A stretch of 64,000 nucleotides of DNA, taken from positions 1-64,000 of the forward strand of contig NZ_JAAIKB010000020.1 in the NCBI RefSeq assembly GCF_011040385.1, given 5' to 3'. This DNA is from Falsiroseomonas algicola. Lineage in GTDB: Bacteria > Pseudomonadota > Alphaproteobacteria > Acetobacterales > Acetobacteraceae. Positions 46,349-54,807 of this stretch are shown one piece after another; positions within the stretch are counted from its first letter, which is position 1, and each line of letters opens with the position of its first letter. The notes below the pieces were generated by a model, which was not told the origin of the DNA, searched no databases, and saw only the letters and a list, made by a program, of their open reading frames with translations. The position numbers and the translations under genes were made by a program.

Positions 46349-46646
46349 GAATTGCCTGTCTCGATGGCGCGACAAAATTCGCGAGTACTTGCGCGAATGT
46401 GCTGTCTTATCGTAATTTTATGACGTTAAGTTAACGTATATGTTACTGCGGCTTCGGTATTGTGGTGTTGTTTGGTGGTGTGACCGCTATTCGGTTGCGT
46501 TTCTCACGCGTCCGTGATCGCCAGTGATGCAGGAAGCCCATAACTGTAGAACGAAATCTGACTGCTTGTTGGGCAGCCAGCGTGTGCAGGTTTTGCCGTA
46601 TCGTGGGCGTCTTATTGGCATCTAAAGTGAAGTGTTGGTCTGGTTG
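46349..46646. promoter_or_regulatory. AT-rich upstream region with a 15-bp palindrome
   Basis: No gene is seen between the 261-residue protein and the antitoxin gene. ACGTTAAGTTAACGT at 46423-46437 is a perfect palindrome around a central G, placed where an operator for the minus-strand gene would be. No toxin gene is found downstream of the Phd antitoxin in this interval. Confidence 0.5.
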
Positions 46647-46910
46647 TCAAGTTTTCCAGCGGCGGGATGCCGCGCAGCGGTTGCGCTCATCGATGGTGGC
46701 GAGGAAGGCAAGGTCGTCTTCAGGCAGGTCTTCGAGCTTGCCGGCGAAGCGCGTTTTCCGGAGCAGGTCGTGGTAGTCCTTGAAGGATATCACGACGACG
46801 CGGGGGATGTTGGCGTGCGTTACGGCGACGGATTCGGCGCCGGGGGTGAGGACGCTTTCGCAGAGGCTGTCGAAATTCTGCGCGGCCTCGGCGGAGGAGA
46901 TGGACCGCAT
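46647..46910 (-). CDS. Phd/YefM-family antitoxin, apparently without a partner toxin
   Basis: 87 residues with the Phd/YefM fold: MRSISSAEAAQNFDSLCESV then PRVVVISFKDYHDLLRKTRF. Antitoxins of this family bind their own operator and neutralise RelE/YoeB or Doc toxins. No toxin frame follows (downstream is the AT-rich gap) and none precedes it, so it seems orphaned. It may still work as a repressor or protect against a related toxin elsewhere. Confidence 0.82.
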   Translation of the reverse strand: MRSISSAEAAQNFDSLCESVLTPGAESVAVTHANIPRVVVISFKDYHDLLRKTRFAGKLEDLPEDDLAFLATIDERNRCAASRRWKT

Positions 46911-46991
46911 GGGCGGTTCCTTAATATCGCAACTGGGCCGGAGTGATGGTGCGTCGGGCTGCGTTGGTCAAGCGAAACCAATACCTGGGTT

Positions 46992-47013
46992 GCAAGGGGC
47001 CGCTGCCCCTTGC
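46992..47013. repeat. Modular palindromic repeat, copy D
   Basis: GCAAGGGGC (46992-47000), loop CGCT, GCCCCTTGC (47005-47013). The stem and loop are the same as in copy B at 11441-11460. More GC-rich imperfect hairpins follow to about 47075. Together they fill the gene-free stretch 46911-47156. Confidence 0.65.
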
Positions 47014-47156
47014 TGGGGGAGTTTGAGGGGGCGAAGCCCTCTCATGCTGGTGGCAAGGGGGCTTCCGCTGTTGCGCCATCCCCCACCCCATCCAGCCTTC
47101 GGCGTCGCGGCAGTGCCGCGACCCCCCGAAATCCCGGGGGAGGGAGCCATGCGGCC

Positions 47157-47717
47157 CTACAGCCTCCGTCTCACTCGTTCCCACAGGATCAGCGCGGCGT
47201 CGTAGGGGAGGGCGGGCACTTCCCTCAATCGCCAGAACCAGCGGCGTTGCTTGCCGGTGGCGGCGGGGCCGGCGGGTGGGGGGACGGGGCGGGCTTTCAC
47301 GCCGGCGAGGCGGAAGAGGGTGAGGGCGCGGGGGAGGTGGTAGCGGTGGGTGGCGATGCGGACTTCGCCTGCATGATTCATCGCGCGCAGCAGCCGGATG
47401 CAGGCGAGGACACTGTCGAGCGTGTCGGTGGCGGTGGGGTCCTGGGTGATGCGGGTGGCGGGGATGCCAGCGTCCTGCAGCAGGCGGGCCATGACCTCGG
47501 ATTCGGCGGGGCCGTGGCGGCCGATGCCGCCGGTCGGGAGGTAGTGGGCGGGCGGGGATTGGCGTTCGCCCCAGGCGCGGGCGGCCTGGACGCGTTCGCG
47601 GAGGGCGCGGCTGGGGGTGCCGTCGGGGCGGACGGCGGCGCCGAGGATGATGATGGCGGGGGGGTGGGTCGTTATGGGGCGGGGCGTTCCGGTTTCCGGG
47701 AGGCCCCCCTCACCCAA
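47157..47717 (-). CDS. YdcF/DUF218 family protein, second copy in the window
   Basis: About 186 residues of the DUF218 fold: AIIILGAAVRPDGTPSRAL, YLPTGGIGRHGPAESEVM, ATDTLDSVLACIRLL and RIATHRYHLPRALTLFR. It differs from the copy at 39478 and is nearer the short envelope-type members. No ATG or GTG exists in frame before the conserved core; the first possible start is TTG 47717, directly beside a strong REP hairpin, so the 5' end may have been altered by the repeat. Reaction unknown. Confidence 0.7.
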   Translation of the reverse strand: MGEGGLPETGTPRPITTHPPAIIILGAAVRPDGTPSRALRERVQAARAWGERQSPPAHYLPTGGIGRHGPAESEVMARLLQDAGIPATRITQDPTATDTLDSVLACIRLLRAMNHAGEVRIATHRYHLPRALTLFRLAGVKARPVPPPAGPAATGKQRRWFWRLREVPALPYDAALILWERVRRRL

Positions 47718-47745
47718 CCCTCTCCCCCCGTTGGGGGGGAGAGGG
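47718..47745. repeat. REP-type hairpin
   Basis: CCCTCTCCCCCC (47718-47729), loop GTTG, GGGGGGAGAGGG (47734-47745), a perfect 12-bp stem preceded by CCTCACCCAA. This CTCACCCAACCCTCTCCCC type is widespread in GC-rich proteobacteria. It separates the YdcF gene from the methyltransferase gene. Confidence 0.75.
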
Positions 47746-47786
47746 CTTTGCGGGTGGCGGGTGCGGGGGGTGGTCTTCGGCGGTTG

Positions 47787-49028
47787 CTACGGGGCGGCGA
47801 GGAGGAGGCGGTTGAGGGGTTCGAGGGCGGCGATGAGGGCGGCGCGGTCGCGGGCGATCTGGTCGGGGGGGGCGGGGATGCTGGCGCAGATGGTGCCCCA
47901 GGGGGTGCGGGCGTCGATGCGGCTGAGGAGGGCGGCGGCCAGGCGCGGCAGGGGGATCTGGACGCGGAGGCTGTCGAAGGTGACGGGGAGGAGGCCGTCG
48001 GGGCGGAGGGAGCGGGCGAGGGTGGGGCCGTCGAGCTCGCGGAGGACGGGGATGGCGGCGTCGTCGGTCCAGTCCGCGCGCGGGGGTTCGTCCCTGGTGA
48101 GGTAGGCGATGTGGATGCCCATGTTGCCGCAGATGGCCTCGGCGAGGGCGGCGCGGGCGATGGGGTCGAGCCCCGCGGTGCGGGCGCGGAGCTTCGGGTC
48201 GGTCAGGTAGGTGTCGGGGTCGTAGCGCAGGGGCTCGACCAGGCAGGCGATGCGCAGCCCGGCGCCGGCGACGAGGTCGGCCAGCTGGGGGATGGTGTAG
48301 GCGCGGTCGCGGGGGTTCAGCAGCAAATCGTAGAAGCCGGCGTCGCCGCCCTTGATGTGGTCGTCGATCCAGGGGTTGCGGCGCAGCCAGGCGGTCTCGG
48401 GCAGCTGCTTCCAGAGGCGCTTGCCGGTCTCGACCCGGGCGGCGGGGGCCTGGTCGGTGGGGGCGAGGAGGCGGAGCGCCTCCTGCAGCATGTAGACGCC
48501 GGTGCGGCCATGCGGGGCGTAGACCATGATGCCGATGCCGCCGCCGGGGGCGAGGACGGAGGCGAGCGCGGCCAGGCCCTCGGCCGGGTCGGGCAGGTGG
48601 TGCAGGACCCCGCAGCAATCGATGTAGTCGAAGGGGCCGAGGCCGCTGCCGGGCAGGTCCAGCAGGGAGCCTTCCTCGAAGGTGATGTTCGTCAGGCCGC
48701 GGGCGGTGGCGCGGGATTGCGCGACGCGCCTAGCGTGGCTGGAGCGGTCGAGCCAGGTGACGCGGCCGGGGCGCTCCAGCGTCGTCATCTGCTGGGCGAG
48801 CATGATGGTGCCGTCGCCGGAGCCGCCGCCGGCCATCAACGCGTTGAGGGGTTGGGCGGCGGGGCGGCGGGCGCCGAAGACCCAGTGGTCGATCTCGCGC
48901 AGGTGTGACGGGCTGCCGATGATGAGGCGCTTCGCCTCCTCCCGCGGGTCGCGGGCGGGGTAGGGGAAGGCCTCGTATTGGGCGGCGAGCTCGGCGTCGG
49001 TGGTGTCGCGGGGGGGCATGGCGTGCAT
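47787..49028 (-). CDS. Class I SAM-dependent methyltransferase, two-part
   Basis: 413 residues. The Rossmann methyltransferase core occupies about 55-165: LMAGGGSGDGTIMLAQ (SAM loop), VTWLDRSSHARRVAQ and FDYIDCCGVLHHLPDP. Residues 180-280 and the C-terminal 130 residues form an accessory domain seen in methyltransferases that act on peptides or in cofactor pathways, with no clear substrate. The start is ATG 49028 or 49019. Upstream it is divergent from the IalB-like gene. Confidence 0.78.
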   Translation of the reverse strand: MHAMPPRDTTDAELAAQYEAFPYPARDPREEAKRLIIGSPSHLREIDHWVFGARRPAAQPLNALMAGGGSGDGTIMLAQQMTTLERPGRVTWLDRSSHARRVAQSRATARGLTNITFEEGSLLDLPGSGLGPFDYIDCCGVLHHLPDPAEGLAALASVLAPGGGIGIMVYAPHGRTGVYMLQEALRLLAPTDQAPAARVETGKRLWKQLPETAWLRRNPWIDDHIKGGDAGFYDLLLNPRDRAYTIPQLADLVAGAGLRIACLVEPLRYDPDTYLTDPKLRARTAGLDPIARAALAEAICGNMGIHIAYLTRDEPPRADWTDDAAIPVLRELDGPTLARSLRPDGLLPVTFDSLRVQIPLPRLAAALLSRIDARTPWGTICASIPAPPDQIARDRAALIAALEPLNRLLLAAP

Positions 49029-49109
49029 GCATAGGGGGGTTGGGGCGGGCGCGGAAGAAGCGGGGGATGCGCGGTTGCCGGGGGGCGGGGGCGGACGTAG
49101 ATAGGCTGC

Positions 49110-49643
49110 ATGCTCCGCACAGCCCTGATCCTCGCCGCACTGGCCGTGCCGCTGGCTGCCGTCGCGCAGCAGCGGGGAACGCCGGCCCAGCCCCAGCGCC
49201 TCGGCACCCATCAATCCTGGACGGCGGCGACGCATCAGGAGAATGGGCAGAAGGTGTGCTACGCCTTTGCCCGGGCGGCGCGGAGCGAGAATGCGCCGGC
49301 GAACCGGCAGACGGTGACGCTGACCATCACGCATCGGCCGGGCGGGCGGGACCAGGTGGCGATCTCGGTGGGGTATCCCTATCCGCGGCAGGGCGAGGCG
49401 GTGCTGAGCGTGGGGACGACGGAGTTCCGCAGCTACGGCGTCGTGCAGTCCAGCGCCTTCTTCCAGAACGGGCAGAGCCTGGTGAGCGCGTTCCGCGGCG
49501 GGCGGGATGCGGTGGTGCGGAGCCCGGGGCCTCCGGGCCGGCCGACGGTGACGGATACCTTCCCGCTGGCGGGGTTCTCGGCGGCGTATGATGCGATCAA
49601 CCGGGAGTGTCCCGCGAGCGGGGCGCCGGCGGGGCGGCGGTGA
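49110..49643 (+). CDS. Invasion-associated locus B (IalB)-like periplasmic protein
   Basis: 177 residues with a Sec signal ([20 protein letters not shown]). The mature part resembles the IalB family: [42 protein letters not shown], then a hydrophilic C-terminus with [14 protein letters not shown]. IalB proteins are common in non-pathogenic alphaproteobacteria; the role is unclear. The TGA overlaps the rlmN GTG start. Confidence 0.78.
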   Translation: MLRTALILAALAVPLAAVAQQRGTPAQPQRLGTHQSWTAATHQENGQKVCYAFARAARSENAPANRQTVTLTITHRPGGRDQVAISVGYPYPRQGEAVLSVGTTEFRSYGVVQSSAFFQNGQSLVSAFRGGRDAVVRSPGPPGRPTVTDTFPLAGFSAAYDAINRECPASGAPAGRR

Positions 49644-50809
49644 GCGCGGAGCTTTCGAGCGCGGAGCGGGACCGGATCCTGGCGAAGTCGGCGCTGTTCG
49701 CGCCGCCGCCGGCGATGCTGGCGGATGGGCGGCGGGATCTCGTCGGGCTGAGCCGCGAGGAGCTGGCGGCCGAGATGGTCGCGATTGGCGAAAAGCCGTT
49801 CCGGGCGAAGCAGCTCTGGCACTGGATCTACCACCAGGGCGTCACGGATTTCGCGCGGATGCCGTCGATCGCGAAGCCGATGCAGGCGAAGCTCGCCGAG
49901 CGCTTCGTCGTGGGGCGGCCGGGGGTGACGACGGAGCAGACGAGCACCGACGGGACGCGGAAATGGCTGTTCCGGTGGCGGGACGGGCAGGAGGTGGAGA
50001 CGGTCTACATCCCCTCGCCGGATGAGGATCGGGGGGCGGTCTGCATCTCGACGCAGGTGGGGTGCACGCTGTCCTGCCGCTTCTGCCATACGGGGACGCA
50101 GAAGCTGGTGCGGAACCTGGGGGCTGCCGAGATCGTGGGGCAGTTCATGGCGGCGCGGGACAGCTATGGGGAGTGGCCGAGCCCGAAGGATGGTACTGCG
50201 CGGCACCTGTCGAACATCGTCGTGATGGGGATGGGGGAGCCGCTCTACAATTACGAGAACACGGCCAAGGCGCTCAGGATCGTGATGGACCATGAGGGCA
50301 TCGCGCTGTCGCGCCGGCGGATCACGCTGAGCACGAGCGGCGTGGTGCCGATGATGGACCGCTGCGGGGCGGAGCTGAACGTGAACCTCGCGGTGTCGCT
50401 GCACGCCGTGACGAACGAGCTGCGCAACGAGATCGTGCCGCTGAACCGGAAGTATCCGATCGAGGAGCTGATGGCGGCGTGCCATCGCTATCCCGGCGCG
50501 TCGAATGCGCGGCGGATCACCTTCGAATACGTGATGCTGCGCGGCGTGAATGACAGCCCGGCGGAGGCGCGGGAGCTGGTGCGGCTGCTGCGCGGGTTGC
50601 CGGCGAAGGTGAACCTCATTCCGTTCAATCCCTGGCCTGGGTCGCCCTACAAGACCTCGACGCCGGAGGCGGTGCGCGCCTTCGCGGCGATCGTGGAGGA
50701 GGCGGGGTATTCGAGCCCGGTGCGGCGGCCGCGCGGGCGGGACATCCTGGCGGCCTGCGGGCAGCTGAAGACGGAGAGCGAGCGGGCGCGGAAGGCGGAC
50801 GCGGCGTGA
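49640..50809 (+). CDS. rlmN: Dual-specificity RNA methyltransferase RlmN
   Basis: RlmN makes m2A2503 in 23S rRNA and m2A37 in some tRNAs by radical SAM chemistry. The 389-residue protein has the cluster cysteines Cys142, Cys146 and Cys149 in [12 protein letters not shown], the SAM motif MGMGEPLYN, and the mechanistic C-terminal Cys373 in AACGQLKTE. The start is GTG 49640, coupled to the IalB-like stop. Confidence 0.95.
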   Translation: MSAELSSAERDRILAKSALFAPPPAMLADGRRDLVGLSREELAAEMVAIGEKPFRAKQLWHWIYHQGVTDFARMPSIAKPMQAKLAERFVVGRPGVTTEQTSTDGTRKWLFRWRDGQEVETVYIPSPDEDRGAVCISTQVGCTLSCRFCHTGTQKLVRNLGAAEIVGQFMAARDSYGEWPSPKDGTARHLSNIVVMGMGEPLYNYENTAKALRIVMDHEGIALSRRRITLSTSGVVPMMDRCGAELNVNLAVSLHAVTNELRNEIVPLNRKYPIEELMAACHRYPGASNARRITFEYVMLRGVNDSPAEARELVRLLRGLPAKVNLIPFNPWPGSPYKTSTPEAVRAFAAIVEEAGYSSPVRRPRGRDILAACGQLKTESERARKADAA

Positions 50810-50816
50810 TGACGGT

Positions 50817-50872
50817 CCAGGCCCGTCTCGGGCCTGGCGGATGGGGCATGGGGAAGGCAGCGCCTTCCCCAT
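50817..50872. repeat. Modular palindromic repeat, copy F, in the MFS leader
   Basis: CCAGGCCCG (50817-50825), loop TCT, CGGGCCTGG (50829-50837), linker CGGATGGGG, then ATGGGGAAGG (50848-50857), loop CAGCG, CCTTCCCCAT (50863-50872). It aligns end to end with 18065-18120; the first stem has changed on both arms so pairing is kept. Confidence 0.85.
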
Positions 50873-50882
50873 ATCGCCCGCG

Positions 50883-52034
50883 GTGAACCCCCCCGTCTGG
50901 CTGATGGCGACCGCGGCCTTCACGGTGGGCTGCGGGATGCGGATGATCGAGCCGCTGCTGCCCATGATGGCGCGGGATTTCGGCGTCGGGCTTGGCGGCG
51001 TGGCGCCGCTGATCGGCGGCTTCGCGCTGGCCTATGGCATCGGCCAGTTCGCGATCGGGCCGATGGGCGACCGCTTCGGGAAGATCCGCGTCGTCGCGAT
51101 ATCCCTGGCGCTCTATGCGGGCACGCTGATCGGGGCGGGGCTGGCGGAGGGGCTTTCCACGCTGCTGCTGTTCCGCGTGCTGATGGGGCTGGCCTCCGCG
51201 GCCGTCGTGCCGCTGTTCATGGCGCATATCGGGGACAGCGTGCCCTATGGGCAGCGCCAGGCGGTGCTGGGGAAGTTCCTCAACGGGATGGTGCTGTCGC
51301 AGCTGCTGGCGGGGCCGCTTTCCGGGGTTGCGGGCGAGTATGCGGGGTGGCGCTGGGCGTTCCTCGGACTCGGGATCGTCGCTGTCCTGATCACGGGATT
51401 CTTCATCCTGCGGCTGGGGGCGCCGTTGTGGCGGGCGCCGGTGGAGGGCGGGGGCGGCGGCGGGCTTTCCGGCTTCGTGCGGCTGCTGCGGAAGAAGCCC
51501 GGGCGGCGGCTGATGATCGGGACGGCGCTGGATGGGCTGCTGATGTTCGGCGGCGCGTTCCCGTTCCTGGCCTCGCTGCTCATCGAGCGCTTCGGGCTGA
51601 GCGCGGCCGAAGCCGGGCTGGTGGTGGCGAGCTTCGGGCTGGGCTCGCTCGCCTACACGCAATCCGCGGGGCGGCTGCTGGCCAGGCTCGGCGAGCGGGG
51701 GATGGTGCTGGTGGGGGGCCTCGGCGTGGCGGCGGCGCTGCTGGTCTTCGCGCTGTCGCCCTGGTGGCAGGCGGTGGCGGTGGCGCAGGCCTTCGTGGGG
51801 CTGCTGTTCTTCATGCTGCACGGATCGCTGCAGGCCCGCGCGACGGAGGCGCTGCCGGAAGCGCGCGGCACGGCGGTCGCGGCCTTCGCGATGGCGCTGT
51901 TCCTGGGACAGTCGATCGGGTCGGTGATCTTCGGGACGATGATCGTCTGGGTCGGGTTCACGGCCAGCATGCTGGTGGCCTCCGCAGGGCTGGTGGGGCT
52001 GACGCTCTGGCTGCGGGGCGTGGTGCTGCGCTGA
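50883..52034 (+). CDS. MFS transporter
   Basis: 383 residues with 12 predicted transmembrane helices. The MFS loop signature is GPMGDRFGKIRVVAIS between helices 2 and 3, and VGYR-like pairing recurs in the second half (RLLARLGERGMVLVG). Drug-efflux-like topology; substrate unknown. The start is GTG 50883, 10 bases after the palindromic repeat. It follows rlmN on the same strand. Confidence 0.82.
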   Translation: MNPPVWLMATAAFTVGCGMRMIEPLLPMMARDFGVGLGGVAPLIGGFALAYGIGQFAIGPMGDRFGKIRVVAISLALYAGTLIGAGLAEGLSTLLLFRVLMGLASAAVVPLFMAHIGDSVPYGQRQAVLGKFLNGMVLSQLLAGPLSGVAGEYAGWRWAFLGLGIVAVLITGFFILRLGAPLWRAPVEGGGGGGLSGFVRLLRKKPGRRLMIGTALDGLLMFGGAFPFLASLLIERFGLSAAEAGLVVASFGLGSLAYTQSAGRLLARLGERGMVLVGGLGVAAALLVFALSPWWQAVAVAQAFVGLLFFMLHGSLQARATEALPEARGTAVAAFAMALFLGQSIGSVIFGTMIVWVGFTASMLVASAGLVGLTLWLRGVVLR

Positions 52035-52098
52035 TCGCGCTGGCCTTTCGGGGCTGTGCTTTGGCAGGCTCAGCGCCTCGACCAGGAGGGTTGGCGCG

Positions 52099-52917
52099 AT
52101 GTGCGATGCCTGCGTGATGGAGGGCGTGTCCCGGCGGCTCGGCCGGCGGGGCGTGATGGCGGCGGTGGCGGCGGGGATGGCGACACTCGGCCTTTCCGCC
52201 AACCCGGCGGGGGCACAGGCGGTGCGGAGCGCGCCGGTGACGCGGGTGGTGGACCTGACCCACACGCTGCACCCGGCCTTCCCGACCTTCGGCGGCACGC
52301 CGGCGATCGAGATCGAGCAGGTGCTGACCTTCGCGAAGGACGGCTACAACATCAACAAGCTGACCTACGTCGAGCATGTCGGCACGCATTTCGACGCGCC
52401 GATCCATTTCAGCGCGGCGGGGGCGACGGTGGATGCGCTGCCGGTGGCTTCCCTGGTGTGTCCGCTGTTCATCCTGGACGTGACGGCCAAGGCCGCCGCC
52501 GACCCGGACTACCAGGCGACGCCGGAGGATCTTTTGGCGCTCGAGGCCTCGGCCGGTCGCCTGCCGGCGGGGGCGTGCCTCGCCCTGCGGTCGGGCTGGG
52601 ACGCGCATGTGGCGGGGCCGATGTTCCGCAATGCGGGCGCCGGCGGGGCGATGCGCTTCCCGGGCTTCCGGCCGGACCTGGTGCCGCTGCTGCTGGACCG
52701 CGGCGTGGCGGGGGTGGCGGTGGACACGCTGTCACTGGACCATGGCGGGTCCTCGACGTTTGCCTTCCACACGGGATGGCTCGGCGCGGGGCGCTGGGGG
52801 GTGGAATGCGTGGCGGGGCTGCGGGAGCTTCCCGTGACGGGGGCGACGCTGGTGGCGGGGGCGCCGAAGATCGCGGGCGGGACCGGGGGGCCGGGGAGGG
52901 TGGTGGCGCTGGTCTGA
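52099..52917 (+). CDS. Cyclase-family metal-dependent hydrolase, exported (kynurenine formamidase-like)
   Basis: 272 residues. The N-terminus has RRLGRRGVMAAVAAGMATLG, a twin-arginine-type signal, ending near AQ at 40. The cyclase fold shows the metal motif HVGTHFDAPIH (His93, His97, Asp99, His103) and the downstream DTLSLDHG. Relatives hydrolyse N-formylkynurenine, isatin or cyclic amides. Export to the periplasm is less common for kynurenine formamidase, so the substrate is left open. Confidence 0.82.
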   Translation: MCDACVMEGVSRRLGRRGVMAAVAAGMATLGLSANPAGAQAVRSAPVTRVVDLTHTLHPAFPTFGGTPAIEIEQVLTFAKDGYNINKLTYVEHVGTHFDAPIHFSAAGATVDALPVASLVCPLFILDVTAKAAADPDYQATPEDLLALEASAGRLPAGACLALRSGWDAHVAGPMFRNAGAGGAMRFPGFRPDLVPLLLDRGVAGVAVDTLSLDHGGSSTFAFHTGWLGAGRWGVECVAGLRELPVTGATLVAGAPKIAGGTGGPGRVVALV

Positions 52918-52969
52918 GGGGCCGTGGCGCCGCCCCTTCGCGATGGCGCTTGCAAGGACAGGGTAGCTT

Positions 52970-52997
52970 GTCCGACATTAAGGCAGTTCTGTCGGAC
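52970..52997. promoter_or_regulatory. Inverted repeat upstream of the PIN toxin-antitoxin operon
   Basis: GTCCGACA (52970-52977) and TGTCGGAC (52990-52997) are a perfect 8-bp inverted repeat with a 12-base spacer, ending 11 bases before the antitoxin ATG. Toxin-antitoxin operons are usually autorepressed through such sites. Confidence 0.6.
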
Positions 52998-53008
52998 GGG
53001 AGGTTGTC

Positions 53009-53365
53009 ATGGCGGTCGCGCGACGGAAGGCAGGCCGGGGCCAAGGCGTGGCGGGCGAGCGGGAGGCCTCCGACGTGGCCGGCAAGCCCGCCCGCCAGCA
53101 ACTCGGCTACCTCGCGCCACGCCGGATCAGGCGGGCCTATGACAGCCTGGTGCAGGACCAGGTCGCGACGGGATCGCAGGATCTGCGCGTGTCCGCGCGC
53201 GTCGATCCCGGCATCCTGGAAGCGGCGGCGCGGAACCTCGGCGTGACGCAGCCCTCGGATATCGTGAATGCGGCGATCATCGCCGCGGCGGCGCAGGATC
53301 CCTTCAAGACCTGGTTCCTGACCGCGGCGGGCACGCTGCCGGAGGAGTTCGAGCTGGCGGTCTGA
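53009..53365 (+). CDS. Probable antitoxin of a PIN-domain toxin
   Basis: 118 residues. A basic, probably disordered N-terminus (1-30) is followed by a helical region with DLRVSARVDPGILEAAARNL, a pattern of small ribbon- or helix-type DNA-binding antitoxins, and a C-terminal FKTWFLTAAGTLPEEFELAV that may hold the toxin. GGGAGG precedes ATG 53009. The PIN toxin gene starts 2 bases after its stop. The family is not named with certainty; the call rests mainly on the pairing. Confidence 0.7.
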   Translation: MAVARRKAGRGQGVAGEREASDVAGKPARQQLGYLAPRRIRRAYDSLVQDQVATGSQDLRVSARVDPGILEAAARNLGVTQPSDIVNAAIIAAAAQDPFKTWFLTAAGTLPEEFELAV

Positions 53366-53367
53366 CC

Positions 53368-54000
53368 ATGGCGGCCGGGACGACCGGCGCGGAGAGCGCC
53401 GGCGATGCGCTGGTGCATGATCCCGATGCGACGACGCGCAGCCTTGCCCTGCGTGACCTGGCCGATCTGCCCTACGACCCCGCCGCCTTCGGCGCCGACC
53501 TGCCGGTGATGCTCGACACCAGCGCCTATATCGACCAGCTCAAGGGCAGGCTGCCTGGCCGCATCCTGCGCTTCGTCGCCGGCCGGTCGCTGCTGCATGC
53601 CGGCACGGCGCTGCAGGAGATCGCGATCTCCATCGGGATGATGGACCCTGGCCATCCTGATACGACCCGGCACCGGGCGCCGCTGCTGCGGCTGCTGGAG
53701 ACGATCCGGCTCAGGGACTGCGTCGCCCCCTCCCCGGCCGCCTGGACGGAGGCGGGGATGCTGGCCGGCATCCTTGCCCGCACGCAGTTCGGCCTGGCGC
53801 GGGCGAAGGGGACGCTCTCGGCGGAGCAGGCCTGCTGCCAGCGGGGCGAGCGGCGGCGCCTGCTGAACGATGCGCTGATCTTCCTGACCGCGCAGGAGCA
53901 GGGCGCGGTGCTCGTCACCGCCAACCGGCGGGACATGGACCTGCTGCTGCGCTTCGGCCGGGGCGCGCGGGTGCTGCTCTACAACCCCGGCGCTGTCTGA
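53368..54000 (+). CDS. PIN-domain ribonuclease toxin
   Basis: 210 residues. The PIN active site acids are visible: Asp50 (LPVMLDTSAYIDQL), Glu84 (GTALQEIAIS), Asp168 (LLNDALIFLTAQ) and Asp189/Asp191 (TANRRDMDLL). Such toxins (VapC type) cleave tRNA or rRNA. At 210 residues it is longer than the usual 130-150, with a 45-residue N-terminal extension and an inserted helical segment near 130-160. It is paired with the gene just upstream. Confidence 0.82.
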   Translation: MAAGTTGAESAGDALVHDPDATTRSLALRDLADLPYDPAAFGADLPVMLDTSAYIDQLKGRLPGRILRFVAGRSLLHAGTALQEIAISIGMMDPGHPDTTRHRAPLLRLLETIRLRDCVAPSPAAWTEAGMLAGILARTQFGLARAKGTLSAEQACCQRGERRRLLNDALIFLTAQEQGAVLVTANRRDMDLLLRFGRGARVLLYNPGAV

Positions 54001-54012
54001 TACCGATGTGCA

Positions 54013-54125
54013 GAAATGCTGACGCATTTCCGCCCTCAAGCGCCGGCGCGGCCATCCGGCCGCTTGGCTTCGCCGCATAAGCGGCGGGCCGCAGTCGCGG
54101 CCTCGGCCGACGGTGTCGGCCGCAG
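54013..54125. repeat. Hairpin and four-hairpin structured repeat, copy R2
   Basis: GAAATGC (54013-54019), loop TGAC, GCATTTC (54024-54030) directly follows the PIN gene. Then comes R2 from 54033: CCTCAAGCGCCGG, GCGGCC-ATCC-GGCCGC, CTTGGCT, CGCCGC/GCGGCG, GGCCGC/GCGGCC and CGGCCGAC/GTCGGCCG. Constant parts match R1 (28480) while each stem differs with pairing kept. Confidence 0.8.
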
Positions 54126-54195
54126 GTCACGACATGTGCTCGGCGGTATGACCGTCCTTCGCGGCCGGGAGGCGTGGCGGCTGCCCCGGGCGGCT

Positions 54196-54807
54196 TCAGC
54201 CGGTATCGACCGCCTTCCCATACCGGTCCAGCACCGACGCCACCGCCGCCAGCCTGTCGCCCAGCGCCGCCGGGCTCCCCGGCCGTATGGCGGCCGAGGC
54301 GCGCTCGAACAGCGCCACGCAGGCCAGGGAGGGGTCGAAGCGCGAGGGGTACAGCACCCCTGCGACACGGTCCGAGGCGTGGAAGAACGCCTCCGCCCAG
54401 GCGCCGCGCAGCGCGTAATCCGCCGTCAGCAGGCGCGCGTCCAGGCCGAGGCGGGACAGCCCGGGCCCCGTCAGGTCCACCACCTCCACCGCTTCCGCCA
54501 CGGTCAGCACCGTCACGGCGCGGGCTTCGATTTCGGCGAGGCTCACCAGCGGCTGGCGCGGATTGCGCAGTACCGTCTCGGCGAAGGCAGCGGCGAAGTC
54601 GGGCGCGGCGTAGAGCGTGCCGAAGAGGCCAGAGGGGCTGTCGAAGCGGCCGGCCCGCGGGCGGCCCGGACCGCCGGACCAGTGGAGCGGGCCGTGCTGG
54701 CGACGGTGGATGCGATGCAGCGGGACGCCGGCAGGCAGGCGCCGCAGCGGCAGGTCGCCAAGGCGATCCGGCGGCAGGGGCACCGGGTCGGCCGGGCCAC
54801 GCCTCAC
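54196..54807 (-). CDS. RES-domain toxin
   Basis: 203 residues of the RES fold (Res toxins of the Res-Xre type are NAD-degrading). Active-site positions are recognisable: Arg32 (PLHRIHR), Arg54 (AGRFDSPSG), Tyr66 (GTLYAAPD), Glu77 (AAFAETVLR) and Ser155 (LYPSRFDPS). The start overlaps the antitoxin stop by 4 bases. It is convergent with the PIN module on the other side. Confidence 0.85.
   Translation of the reverse strand: MRRGPADPVPLPPDRLGDLPLRRLPAGVPLHRIHRRQHGPLHWSGGPGRPRAGRFDSPSGLFGTLYAAPDFAAAFAETVLRNPRQPLVSLAEIEARAVTVLTVAEAVEVVDLTGPGLSRLGLDARLLTADYALRGAWAEAFFHASDRVAGVLYPSRFDPSLACVALFERASAAIRPGSPAALGDRLAAVASVLDRYGKAVDTG

Noticed and set aside
39478-47717. The two YdcF proteins as a recent duplication
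   Set aside because: They share only fold-level motifs and differ in length and sequence, so they are separate family members.
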